From Simmondsia chinensis (Eukaryota > Streptophyta > Magnoliopsida > Caryophyllales > Simmondsiaceae), in assembly GCA_018398585.1 (NCBI GenBank), contig JAGTTD010000011.1, forward strand, positions 10,105,001-10,169,000: a stretch of DNA of 64,000 bases. The letters are read 5' to 3'. Under the pieces are notes generated by a model, which saw only the letters and a program-made list of their open reading frames with translations, was not told the origin of the DNA and searched no databases. The stretch's first letter is position 1. Every line of letters starts with the position of its first letter. Below are positions 54,295 through 64,000 of the stretch, piece after piece. The translations under genes were made by a program, and so were the position numbers.

Positions 54295-54739
54295 TGTTAT
54301 GATTGGGCCTAATCTCAAACCATAACCTAGGGAAAAGATAAACTCAAAGAGAGTTAGATGAGAAGAGAAGAGAAGTGAAAGGAGATGCGATAATAGAGAA
54401 AGTTAGCTGAGAAAGAGAGAAATATCTCATAGAGATAGTATTTGTATATTTGATTGAATGAGTGCTTATTACATTTGATCAAACTATTTATAAGCAAGCT
54501 AAGACATTGAACCTAGCACACGCTAACCGACCTTATAGAACAAAATATCTAAATCAACTAAAATATCTAACTAACATGCCCTTTTTGGTACCAACATACG
54601 CTGCACTCCTAACTCAATTGCCGCAGCCTATTATGCAGTATAGCTAATACATCACTCTTAAGCTAAACAAACACCAACATAGCAGCAACCATGCAGCAAC
54701 TGAAGCTCCCTAGATCCTCATCGAGCCCGGATCACAACA
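54295..54739 (-). mobile_element. 5' LTR of the non-autonomous chromovirus-like element
   Basis: 445 bp, on the plus strand TGTTATGATTGGGCC ... CCGGATCACAACA. It pairs with 50051-50597 and lacks the SINE. A TATA-like 'cttataaatag' is on the minus strand near 54490. Followed by the target duplication tcctt. Confidence 0.95.
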
Positions 54740-55505
54740 TCCTTCACTGAATACTTTATTTATACTTGAACATATTCATAGTATAAATTCCAAATGTCAA
54801 GCACTAGGAACACTTTGGTCAAAGATTCCGAATCATTCAAATACTTGTGAATCAACTAAGGGGACATCTATATCTCATAAGAGATGGTAAATTTCATATT
54901 GAATATCTGATCCTTGTCACACTTCATGCCGCTATCCAGTGTACTTGGGAATTCAGTCATTTGTCTAGACCTTACTTAAAGTACACCAAAGTGGCTAACA
55001 TTCCATGCACTAGTCCAGAATACCCTCAGGATTTAGAGTCGTCATTTAAACAGTACAACATGATTCACTCATCTCCGATAGTAGTCTAGAAACAAGTAAC
55101 TTATATGGTCCAACTCAGTGTGTCAATCTTATTAAACACACAAATCTAACACTTTTGGATCGCCATCCACATAACCAATACAAGTCATCCAAAATGTCAC
55201 GTTATACTCGTAGCATACAAGTGGTCCAAACTTGTCTTTAACTAGGAGTTTTTCAAACAACAATCCATATCATTTGTTCTAAGTCCACCTGTAGGTTATT
55301 CTCATAAACAAATTAGAACAAACATCTAAATTGTAGTCTGAGGACTACACCTGTCTCATGGATGTTTCCAAAAAGAAAATCACTTGCAGTATAAATGCTC
55401 GATTACACAAATTTAATAAGGAAAGGACTGGAACTTCCATTTTACTCTTTAATAAAAAAACATTTAGAGGGTAAAGTTTGGATTTCCAAGACACCATTCC
55501 TAATA
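54740..55505 (-). mobile_element. Inverted copia LTR, outer part
   Basis: Continuation of 49471-50050. On the minus strand the LTR starts TATTAGGAATGGTGTC at 55505, as the 3' LTR does at 47935, and mirrors 47935-48700. Sequence beyond 55505 is a Tat-like protease, so the copia LTR was inserted into that element. Confidence 0.75.
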
Positions 55506-57033
55506 GGCCATGCCATTGTCCACCAAGACCCTGTTCACCAATATGCCATCAAATTTCACCTTGATGTGTTTATTGGCGGGGTTAGGTCCATCAAACAACA
55601 TCTTCAATATGTCAGGTGATTCATCAGGGGATTTGCATGTTGGGGTATTAACTTTAAAAGACAAGGGGTCAGGGTTACCTTTGGTGGTTGTTACTTCAGC
55701 CACAAGCTTCACGTAAGGATCCTCGTTTGATGCTATAAGGTCTCCCTTGAGGCCTTCTTGAGTGTCAATTGCCATGAACTCCAAAAGAAGGCGTAAAACG
55801 GTTCTGACATCAACTTTTTCTAGGAGGGTCCCAAATTATATCAAGATCCATTAGTTTGTTCCCATTTTGGGGCTGCCAGCCATGGTTGTGTCTTGATATT
55901 GGTGTTGAGGACTACCATTTGTTGGCGTATCTTACTCTAGAGGCTGGTTTTTTAGATTAACCCTCGTGGTTTGGGCTCCTCCATTTGTTAGGGGAAGTCC
56001 TCCTCATAGAAATCGTTCTTTATATCAAACCATGTTGGGCAAACTTGGCCTACAGGTTCCACTAAGTTGATGTTGAGAGGGGAGTACTCCTCCTCATCCA
56101 CAGCTGCTTCCTGTGCTAGGGAATTCTTGGCAAGTCGATCCCACTAAGAGTCTCGCCCTTCAGAGAATGAAAGGCTAGCCTATCTCTTGAGCTTCTTGTG
56201 TCTCTTCCCTTTATAGATAGTAGTAAAAGGCCTAGACTCAATTATTGGATCCTCCAGATCCATCTGCTTAGTTTGCTTGCCCTTGCGGACTCTAGCTTCT
56301 TCTTGAGAGAAGCAAGTATCAAGAAAATTCCTCCACTGAGCTGCCTTCTCATTCGAGTTTTGGTAAGGTTAGAGGGACTAACCTTCGCTTGTCTGAGGTT
56401 ATTTCTCCTCCAAAAATTACCAAATCGGACTTCAGAAGGTTGGTGTCCAGAATGTTATGGTGCTTGACTGGGGTCCACGTCAAGTAGGTGGTAATTTGGA
56501 TTTTTCTTTGGATGCTGAGTTCTCATGATGATGTGGGTCTTTCGAGGAGGATCCTTGGTTGGTTCAACTCAATGAGACTTCTCTGATTGCATCTTTAATT
56601 CTAAGAGAGGGTCTACAAGAGATATATATCGGGGCAACAACCTGAGTTTTCTCATTGCCGCCTGTATCCTCCCACAACATTTCTGGCATGCCTTATGGGA
56701 CATCCTTTCCAGATCGCGAGATATTTTCTCTCAAAATGTGACGCCTTGAGAGGGCCCTTGGTTTCCATTGATCTCCATAGTCAACTCCTCAGCCACTATT
56801 AGCATAATGGCGTAGGTATTGTAGAACTTGATCACCAAGTTTCTAAAAATGACACACTTGCTTGTGGGATGGAGTTAAGCGATATGCCAACGACATATTC
56901 CATCATCCAGGGTGCGCACAAGTCTAGGGAAGCTTAATATCGCTTCAACGACTATATGTTCTAGCAATATCTTCCACCAAGACCTAAGTTATATGGCATG
57001 CCGGGGAGCACACCCATATTAGCAGGTTGTTGG
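55506..57033 (-). pseudogene. Tat-like gag and protease remnant
   Basis: The minus-strand frame 55784-55500 reads MEFMAIDTQEGLKGDLIASN, IKVKFDGILVNRVLVDNGMA, a Tat-type protease ending in the active-site region (V-D-N-G), and is cut by the copia LTR. Upstream to 57033, gag-like sequence is very broken (stops every 20-40 codons), including a Cys-rich patch (ACQKCCGRI, near 56680) that may be its knuckle. It is cut on the right by the chromovirus LTR at 57034. Confidence 0.6.
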
Positions 57034-57425
57034 TGTTATGATTCAAGGTAAATCTTGAATCATAACCTATGATAGAAGAGGAATTGAGGTGAGAATCAAT
57101 ATAAGAATCAAGAGAAGAGATGAGAATTGAGAGAATTAGGGTTGAGAAAGGGGGAAAAGTAGTTCATTCATATTCATGAATCTTTTTACAATAGATAACA
57201 AGCTATTTATACTAAGAAGACTAACTCTAGATACAAAGAACATGGACAACTAACCACTGACTTAACAGCTACCACAAACTAGCACCCCGGTAACTAACAA
57301 ACCCTTTTTTCCCGCCAAAACAACAACTTCAAATCCTTACATGAATTTTACAAGAAAGAAGGATTAAATCTAAAAAGTATCATAAGAACATACTAAAATG
57401 AGTAAAAACAGCTCCAATCATGACA
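57034..57425 (-). mobile_element. Chromovirus 3' LTR (minus strand)
   Basis: 392 bp, on the plus strand TGTTATGATTCAAGG ... CCAATCATGACA, the same family as 13600-14038. The minus-strand polypurine tract (ttaaggggaaggtat) adjoins at 57426. TATA-like sequence (tagtataaatagc, minus strand) near 57215. The 5' partner lies beyond the window or is lost. Confidence 0.85.
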
Positions 57426-58700
57426 ATACCTTCCCCTTAACAACATTCTTGTCTCAAGAATGAAAGGAAGGGAATTGTATTTTGAGAAACTTCAATTTTT
57501 CCCATGTAGTATGCTGTGAATCCAAATTAGCCCACTAAAAAGGCACCTCCTGACCCCTCTTATGCTAGCACTGCAACACTCGAGACTCCAATACAGCTAA
57601 AGCACCTTGCAACAGAATTCATTTTGAGGTGGCTGCTAGTGGTGCTGCAGAGCAAGTTACCCCTTCAGCCAAATGCTTCTTCAGGAGTGAGACATGGAAC
57701 ACTAGATGGACACTTGAATCTGTAGGCAAGTCAAGTCTGTAAGCCACCGATCCAAGTATCTCCTAGGCCTTATAAGGACCAAAGTAATGTGCACAAAGCT
57801 TAATATTCTTGTGAACAACAACTTAAGATTGCCTGTATGGTTGCAATTTTAAGTAAACCTGTTCACCAACATCAAAAACTTTATTAGAACGTTTCATAGT
57901 AGCAAAAAATTTCATTCGTACTTGAGCCACTTGCAAGTTGTCCTTCAGCGGCTGTATAAGCTATCTTCTCTACTCTAAGAACTCACTGACTTCTGCCACT
58001 GCAGCCACAGCTCCTTAAAGACCCATAGGAGATGGAGGATCATAGCCATAGAGTGCCTTAAAAGGAGCTGTCATGAAAGCTGAGTGAGCGTGAGTATTAT
58101 ACCAAACTTCAGCCAAGGAAAGCCAGCTATGCCATTGCTTGTGAGTAGTGAAAGTATCCCTCTCAAATATTGTTCCACACATTGATTTACTCTCTCCATT
58201 TTTTCCCCCGTTTGTGGATGGTAAGAGGAGCTAAGAGCAAGAGTAAAGCCATGCAAAAAGAAAAACTCCTGCCAGAAATTGCTTGTGAACAACCTATCTC
58301 GATCTGATATGATAGATTAAGGCAACCCGTGAAGCCTATAGATGTGATTGAAAAATAGTCTTGCTAATCTCGCAGCTGTAATGGAATGGTTGAGGTCAAT
58401 GAAATGTCCAAATTTGGTGAAATGATCAACCAAAACCCAAATTACCTCCTTCCCCTCAGACTTGCGCAACCCCTCTCTACTTCCATACTAATATGTTGCC
58501 AACCCCTATCAGGAATAGGCAATGGTTGAGGTAATCCTTGGTAAGGAACATAATCGCTCTTGGTTTGTTGACACACCACATAGGTCTGCACCAGTTTCAC
58601 CACATCTCCCTTCATACCAATCCAATTAAAATAAGTCTTCAATCTTTGATGAATACCTTCAATGCCCGAATGACCTCCCTAAGATGAGGAATGGAAAGCA
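57426..58700 (-). pseudogene. pol: Chromovirus integrase (broken)
   Basis: The minus strand reads YFNWIGMKGDVVKLVQTYVV then CQQTK (zinc region, one Cys changed to Tyr) and ISMEVERG, where the first catalytic Asp region is disrupted. Next are FTSNFWQEFFFLHGFTLALS, YHPQTGEKMERVNQCVEQYL (third Glu kept) and a C-terminal module towards 57600 with many stops. The chromodomain is not clearly readable. Confidence 0.75.
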
Positions 58701-59310
58701 AGAATAACCTGCTTCCTAAGGTCAGTAGTAGTTCCAATGTACACCTTGCCATTCTTATAATTCCATTACAAACAACCACACTAGAATCTTCCTCTGGAGC
58801 TGACTTCACACTTAACGCTGTAATACAATCTTGTGCAAATGTGTCCCCTATATATGAATCTTATTCCTGCATCTAAGAAGGTAAGGTTACTGAGATGGCA
58901 TTACAAGCTGCAACATTTCCTTCTTCATGACTTTGGGACAGAGCTTCTGCTACAATGTTTTCCTTTCCACTTCTATATTCAATCGAATAATCCAATCCTA
59001 ACATTTTCACAAGTCCCTTGCGCTGCACTGGAGTGGAAATCTTCTGTTCAAGCAAGTACTTGAAACTCTGGTGATCAGTCTTGATTATGAAGTGATAGCC
59101 TTCCAAGTAATGCCTTCACCTTTGCATAGCCGACAAGATTGCAAGATACTCCTTCTCATATATTGACAAACATGCATTTATGGGACATAAGTCCTGGTTG
59201 AGGAAAGCCACTGGCCTTCTCTCTGGCGAGAGAATTGTGCCCACTCCTGTGCTACTAGCATCTGTCTTCAATACAAAGGGCAACCTGAAGTCAGGAATAA
59301 CTAACACAGG
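58701..59310 (-). pseudogene. pol: Chromovirus RNase H (broken)
   Basis: Minus-strand frames read VLKTDASSTGVGTILSPERR (first Asp), SIYEKEYLAILSAM (Glu region), FIIKTDHQSFKYLLEQ (Asp) and RSGKENIVAEALSQSHE. A shift at about 59110 separates the two halves. The inter-domain part to 58701 leads into integrase. Confidence 0.8.
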
Positions 59311-60015
59311 TGCTGCACATGGCTGCCTTCAGGTTCTGGAAAGCCTCCTGAGCTACTTTTGTACATCCAAAGGCATCTTTCTTTGGAAGATCTGTCAAGG
59401 GCTTGGCTATCATAGCATATCCTGATATAAACTTGTGGTAATGGCCAGTGAGGCCTAGGAAACCCCGCAATTGTTTAAGTGTAACTGGAATTGGCCAATT
59501 CCTCATCACTTGAACCTTGGTTGGGTCAGTAGCTACACCATCACTTGATATAATATGACCCAAGTAGTCAACTTGAGTCCAAGCAAATGAGCACTTAGAC
59601 AGTTTGGCAAATAATTTGCTCTGTCTCATGATGTTAAATACCAGCCTCAGATGCTCCACACGAGTCTCCATAGAAGGATTATAAACCAAAATGTCATTAA
59701 AGAACACAAGAATGAACTTCCTCAAGTAAGGTTTGAACACAGCATTCATAAGAGCCTGAAAGGTAGCCGGAGCATTGGTTAGCCCAAAGGGCATAACGAC
59801 AAACTCATAATTGCCATGGTATGTGTGAAAAGCAATCTTGTGTATGTCCTGATCCTTTACTCGAATCTGATGATAACCCTATCTCAAGTCCAACTTCGAG
59901 AAACAATGAAAGCCATATAATTCATCCAATAGATCATCAATGATGGGTATTGGAAACTTGTCCTTAACTGTATGTAAATTCAGCTGCCTGGAGTCAACAC
60001 ACATGCGAGAGGTAC
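59291..60015 (-). pseudogene. pol: Chromovirus reverse transcriptase (N terminus beyond the insertion)
   Basis: The minus strand reads [20 protein letters not shown] from 60013, FSKLDLR then a stop, GYHQIRVKDQD, MPFGLTNAPATFQALMN, VFFNDILVYNP (FFDD expected: Asp to Asn), VDYLGHIISSDGVATDPTKV and [10 protein letters not shown]. It is interrupted at 60015 by the insertion of the Athila-like element, so its upstream part should resume outside the window. Confidence 0.85.
60011..60015. repeat. Presumed target duplication ggtac of the Athila-like gag-protease element
   Basis: These are the five bases between the interrupted chromovirus RT and the LTR boundary. The second copy is expected beyond 64000. 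Confidence 0.5.
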
Positions 60016-61040
60016 TGATGTGATTTTAAAGTGTGTTTTAAAACCGTCTACTCGCAAGAGTATGAGGTCGTCGCAGCTAAATCGGGTATATGGGTCGTAT
60101 CCGCATGAAATCAGAGTTAAGTTGGATTTTGTTATTAATGAACGGTTGAAATCGAGTTTTGAGTTGGTTTAAATTATTGTTAACTAAAATGGCAAAACTG
60201 ATGATAAACTAAAAGTATCAATTCAATTGAGGTTAGTTTAGGGAGTGAATTTAGGGTAGCCTTACACGTATCCCGTCATTATATTTCACTTAGGACGATA
60301 ATTTGAAGGACTTAGGCTACAAGCACTAAGCCTGGTTTAATATATAAATTAGGGCTTAAGGTAATAACCTAGTCTAAAGGCATGACCTATCTTAGCACCC
60401 TAAGTGTAGCATAGGTTATCTCATTAGCACTACTTAATTCCTTTGTTACTCCTAATTCAATACTAATTTATATAAAAGATTGGGTTCAGGGTTGGATACA
60501 ATTTCAACCCTGACCACGCGTGAAATCCTGTTATGTTATGGTCTAGGCGACAAGCACAAGACTAATCGTTGCAAAGTTGGAGATCTAGTCATGGCTATAA
60601 GCACACATACAAAAATATCCAACAATCATGAAGAACTCTCCACACGGGTGTGAATATAACATAACTAAACCAATCGTCAAAAGTATGATATAAATCTGGG
60701 ATACTGGCAGCTACTAGCCCTTCATCCCTAAACTAAGAATGTTTACTCCTCCATGGGAGTTTTACACATCATAAAACTCAAAGAAAGGAAGACACAATGC
60801 ATAAAAATAAATAGAAGAATAAACTCCCACAATTGATGTTGACGTTGATCCTTACTTTGATTCCCCCAGTACTCCGACCATCAGCTCTTCGGTGTTAGAG
60901 AACCCTTTTGATCTCGTAGCAGCTTAGGGAATGAGAGGATGATGGGAGGCATAGCAAAAGATGTCAAATTAGGTTTCGCTCTCTTTAGTTATAGGCGGCG
61001 CAGAAGCTAGACCAATCAATGCGGCTCCCCCGTCTTTCTC

Positions 61041-61081
<41 letters not shown>

Positions 61082-61377
61082 ATATGATATAATATAATAT
61101 ATAATATTATAAAATATATATATTAACTATCCACGAAACCTATTTGGGTTACCGAATTACATCCCGATTGGTTATTCTTTTCCACATGTGGTCGGGGTTT
61201 CTCAAAGTAGTCTTTAATTATTCCTTGATTACGTTTGATTTTGCTACTTTTCAACCGTTGTTTGCTCCGTTGCACTCTAAGCCAAAATGTACCTAGATTA
61301 CAACAAAACACACATATAAAAGCCAAATATATTGCGGGAATGAGGAATAAAATATGTACATATAAGGCACAGCAACA
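60016..61377 (-). mobile_element. 3' LTR of an Athila-like gag-protease element
   Basis: About 1.36 kb. On the minus strand it starts TGTTGCTGTGCCTTATATG at 61377, after the purine tract ggagtgggtttgggga, and ends CACATCA at 60016. It contains a (TA)n microsatellite and is unrelated in sequence to the other Athila-like LTRs here. Confidence 0.8.
61043..61126. repeat. (TA)n microsatellite and A/T-only tract
   Basis: About 15 TA repeats (61043-61073), then irregular TA/TAA sequence inside the LTR. Confidence 0.95.
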
Positions 61378-62830
61378 TCCCCAAACCCACTCCTTGCTTG
61401 TCCTCAAGCAAGATTCGGCTCAAACTAGCTAAGGATGGAAAGTTTAGTCAAGCATTAACCTGCAAAGGTCACTTGTGAAAATTATTGTTCAGTACTTGAG
61501 AGTAGCGAATCCTTATGTGACGTTATTATTGCACTAGTTCTAACTTAAGTCTTTGTCATTAAGGTCTTTTTACTAGTGAGTGATCTTAGAACTTCTATCC
61601 CCTTCGTCTTACTTGAAAAGCCCTCCGACTTTAAGAAGACATAATGATAATAAGTAAAGGAACAATTTATCCTAACCTTGAAATCAAAAGATTTCTCTTT
61701 TCTCTCTTGTTTTTCCCTCTTCCCTTTTTTATTTTTTTTATATATATTTTTTCATTCAGTTAGGCGCATCTATCTGAGACCCAAGTAGCGAGTTTTCGGC
61801 CGGCAACTCCCGATCCAGTTGGCTCAAGGTACTATGTTTTAAGAGACCCCTACGGACCTAATGCCTCGAGTCTTTAGGATCCACAACCTAATCTGTTAGC
61901 ACACACCTTTTTTTTTTTTAGGTATTAGTACTTATTTTAGTAACTACAAAGTTGATTCTTCTTAAACTTTCCCTGTGGCCCATGTGGCTAGCTTTCGACC
62001 AGCAGCTCCCGACCCAGTTGGCTCAAGGTACCAGGTTTTAAGATACCTCTATGGGCTTACTTGCTCGAGACACAAGGGGCTACAAGAACCAACCAGTCAC
62101 TTTTTTTTAAGGGTTTACTCAAGATAAAGAAATGTACAATTGATTTCAACATTATTAGAAGTAGAATAGTGCATTCCTATTCCTAAAGTTATTACCATTA
62201 TTTCGACCCAAATAGTAGGATATGTCACAAGATTAATGATGGAAAGTAATAATCTCACTAACTAGTTAAAACACAAAAATATGGATTCAAAAGTCTGATC
62301 CAGCAATAATCTTGTCTCATAAACATTCTAATCATCAAAATACATCTCAGAATTGGTATACAATAAGGGTCACAAACAACCTTATAATCATTTATGCCTT
62401 CAAAAGTGTAGCTAATTTATGCCAAATTAAGCTTAAAGGACAAACAAAGTTGGCTTTCATCTGCCATCCCCAAACCCAAACCTTGCATTGTCCTTAATGC
62501 AAATCAACGAAAGTAAATACAAGGAAGGAAAGGAAAGAGACAATCTGAGGTATGGCATATTTAGCTATGCGTGGCGAGCAAATCCAAAAAGGGAAGACAG
62601 AAATAGCGAGCTGCAATCGAAGACATAGAAGATAAAATACTAAACGGACTTGTTATAAGTGTTAGAAATAGGGATTATACAAGTGTTTAGTAAAAGAGAA
62701 ACAAAGTTAGCATGGTAGGGATAATAAAAGGACCTACAATTAAGAGAGTTCGTGTTGAAAAACAAATTAACAAAATTAAAAGTAGGTTGGGTTGCCTTCC
62801 AAGAGCGCTAAGTTTAACATCTTCAGCCGG
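61378..62830 (-). mobile_element. 3' UTR of the Athila-like gag-protease element
   Basis: Non-coding. On the minus strand it runs from the end of the last frame to the purine tract ggagtgggtttgggga (61378-61393), preceded by the Athila-style 'ttgcttgaggacaagcaag'. At about 62790-62815 is the pol-end stretch (ggttgccttccaagagcgct on the plus strand), comparable to 7727-7750. Confidence 0.7.
61755..62095. repeat. Two-copy direct repeat in the 3' UTR
   Basis: Copies about 200 bp apart share 'cccagttggctcaaggtac' and a following 'ggttttaagat/gacccct'-like block (61800-61860 and 61995-62060). The cagttggct stretch is faintly box-A-like. The position corresponds to that of the tRNA-like arrays of the other Athila-like copies. 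Confidence 0.55.
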
Positions 62831-62850
62831 ACGCAATTTAGAGCACAATG

Positions 62851-63120
62851 TCAACCAAAATCCGAGGCAGTGTCTGCCATAGAATTCAGGTTGACCCAGA
62901 AGGGATGATCCCCAAGCCCAACAGCATTTCTAGACCCGTGACTAGTAAGGAGGAAATCATTACCAGCATCAGGGTCGCAAATCTCTAGCCTACCAGGTAT
63001 AGGTGATAAAGCACAGCTATCGACACATACAGGGACACTATTACAATAATCACTTTTAGTAGAATCGGGCTCACCCGGCTCTACCAAAGGGTCAATATCA
63101 TCAACCCTATAGCATTTCAA
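62851..63120 (-). pseudogene. Short frame downstream of protease, unrecognised
   Basis: The minus-strand frame 63120-62851 (MKCYRVDDIDPLVEPGEPDS...) continues after the protease stop, where RT should start in Athila elements. It is acidic and has no RT motif. It may be the junction left by the deletion of pol. Confidence 0.45.
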
Positions 63121-63700
63121 CTTGTCCTTAGCTCAGGGTGTCGAACAAAGTTTGAGACCTTCAATTTTCCCTTCAGATTTCCAAAAGAAACCTCCAACGC
63201 TCCTATCCTATAGTAAATCACAGCGTTGGCCATTGCTAGGAACGGTCGACCTAGAATAATGGGAGCGTTGTGCTTTTGCCTAGGAGTAGGGTCTATATCT
63301 AAGATGAGAAAATCAACAGGGAAGAAAAACTTGTCAACCTTGACAAGTACATCTTCCACTACCCCTTAAGGTACTCGCTCTGTCCTATTAGCCAACTGAA
63401 GTGTGACATTCGTTGGCTTGAGGTCTCCTAGACCCAATTCCCGAAAAACTGAGTAAGGGATAAAGTTTACACTCGCTCCTAGATCTAGCAAGGCTCTACT
63501 AGTGTAACGCTCTCCTAAGACACATGGAACTATAAAAGCCCCGGGGTCTCGAAACTTCAGTGGGGCGCCTGATATTAAAATACTGCTCACCTTCTCGGTG
63601 AGCCGGACCTTCTTCATGATATGCGCTTGTGCATGCTTTCTTTTTGGTGCAAAGGTCCTTGAGGAACTTGGCATACATAGGATTGTGTTTAATGGCTTCA
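63117..63700 (-). pseudogene. Athila-like aspartic protease
   Basis: The minus strand reads VSSILISGAPLKFRDPGAFI, ALLDLGASVNFIPYSVFREL (active-site DLGAS), LKPTNVTLQLANRTERVP, one TAA at 63367, then GVVEDVLVKVDKFFFPVDFL, APIILGRPFLAMANAVI and FGNLKGKLKVSNF. The active-site Asp is intact. Only one stop and a frame change from gag near 63600 break it. Confidence 0.8.
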
Positions 63701-64000
63701 ATCAACGGCAAATTGATCTTCACGTCCTTAAACACATCTATGAGCTCAGCCCTCTTTGGATCGTCCTTCTTCTTCGGTCCTATAAAGGCCGAAGGAAAAG
63801 GGACGACATGTTCAAAAACCCTTTCTCGTGATCCCTCCCTATCAGCAGTGGGAGGGCGAGTCACATCCTTCTCAGTTTTAATCTCAACTTCCTTAAGGTT
63901 CTTCTCTCCTGAAACCGACACAATCTGAGCTTGCTCATGAATGATCAAGCTCGGGTTAGAACTAGTTGATCCTAGGGATTTGTGAGTGGTTAGGAGGGTA
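63601..64000 (-). pseudogene. gag: Athila-like gag C terminus (continues beyond the window)
   Basis: The minus strand reads RVFEHVVPFPSAFIGPKKKD, LIDVFKDVKINLPLIEAIKH and NPMYAKFLKDLCTKKK, the conserved Athila gag C-terminal block (PFPxxL..FKKLxINIPxxExLxxMPxYAKFLKD). The frame is open to the edge of the readable 63948 ATG and likely extends outside. Confidence 0.8.

Noticed and set aside
1..64000. Endogenous pararetrovirus sequences
   Set aside because: All RT regions carry LTR-element context (PBS, LTRs, integrase); no movement-protein or coat-protein motif was seen.

Overview
The window is plant nuclear DNA, almost certainly from a eudicot and from a repeat-rich, heterochromatin-like region. 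It is AT-rich and contains no intact host gene, tRNA gene or rRNA gene. Nearly every base belongs to nested, decayed LTR retrotransposons: Ty3/gypsy of the Athila-like, Tat-like and chromovirus types, and Ty1/copia. Smaller passengers are Au-type SINEs, a Tourist/Harbinger-like MITE, a GC-rich probable solo LTR and several minisatellites. Lineages were assigned from primer-binding sites (tRNA-Asp-like for Athila/Tat, initiator-Met-like for chromovirus/copia), polypurine tracts, and motifs of reverse transcriptase (RT), RNase H and integrase read from the translations.

Layout. 1-2008: 5' LTR and leader of a minus-strand Athila-like element that leaves the window on the left. 2009-2532: a small unidentified coding-like remnant. 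2533-11760: two tandem minus-strand Athila-like 3' ends (copy A with SINE and MITE insertions, copy B with a decayed gag-pol). 11778-14038: two abutting broken chromovirus-like elements in opposite orientation. 14039-17060: a 5'- and 3'-truncated Tat-like pol, joined to a 5'-truncated chromovirus (17064-20235). 20236-41123: the 3' end of a plus-strand Athila-like element (copy C), whose 3' LTR is split by an 18.4-kb Tat-like element (22490-40893, TSD cctag/cttag). The Tat-like element is itself interrupted by a GC-rich solo LTR (24502-25237) and a chromovirus (27651-31604, TSD caagc). 41124-55505: a decayed copia element flanked by inverted copies of its own LTR family. The right-hand copy holds a 4.7-kb chromovirus-like non-autonomous element (50051-54739, TSD tcctt) that encodes no recognisable pol. 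55506-57033: Tat-like gag-protease remnant. 57034-60015: minus-strand chromovirus. 60016-64000: a minus-strand Athila-like element that has gag and protease but no RT or integrase.

Most worth attention are four things. First, the 22-41 kb Tat-like element carries two antisense genes between integrase and 3' LTR: a three-exon gene with good GT-AG introns that resembles the plant 'putative gypsy-type transposon' (Transposase_28) family, and an F-box protein pseudogene that looks captured from the host. Second, the 50-55 kb element has about 900 codons of unrecognised reading frame in place of gag-pol. Third, tandem tRNA-like (box A/box B) modules sit at the same place in the 3' UTR of three separate Athila-like copies. 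Fourth, paralogous empty sites within the window prove the SINE and MITE insertions. Catalytic residues of RT or integrase are lost in most elements, so the region looks inactive now.
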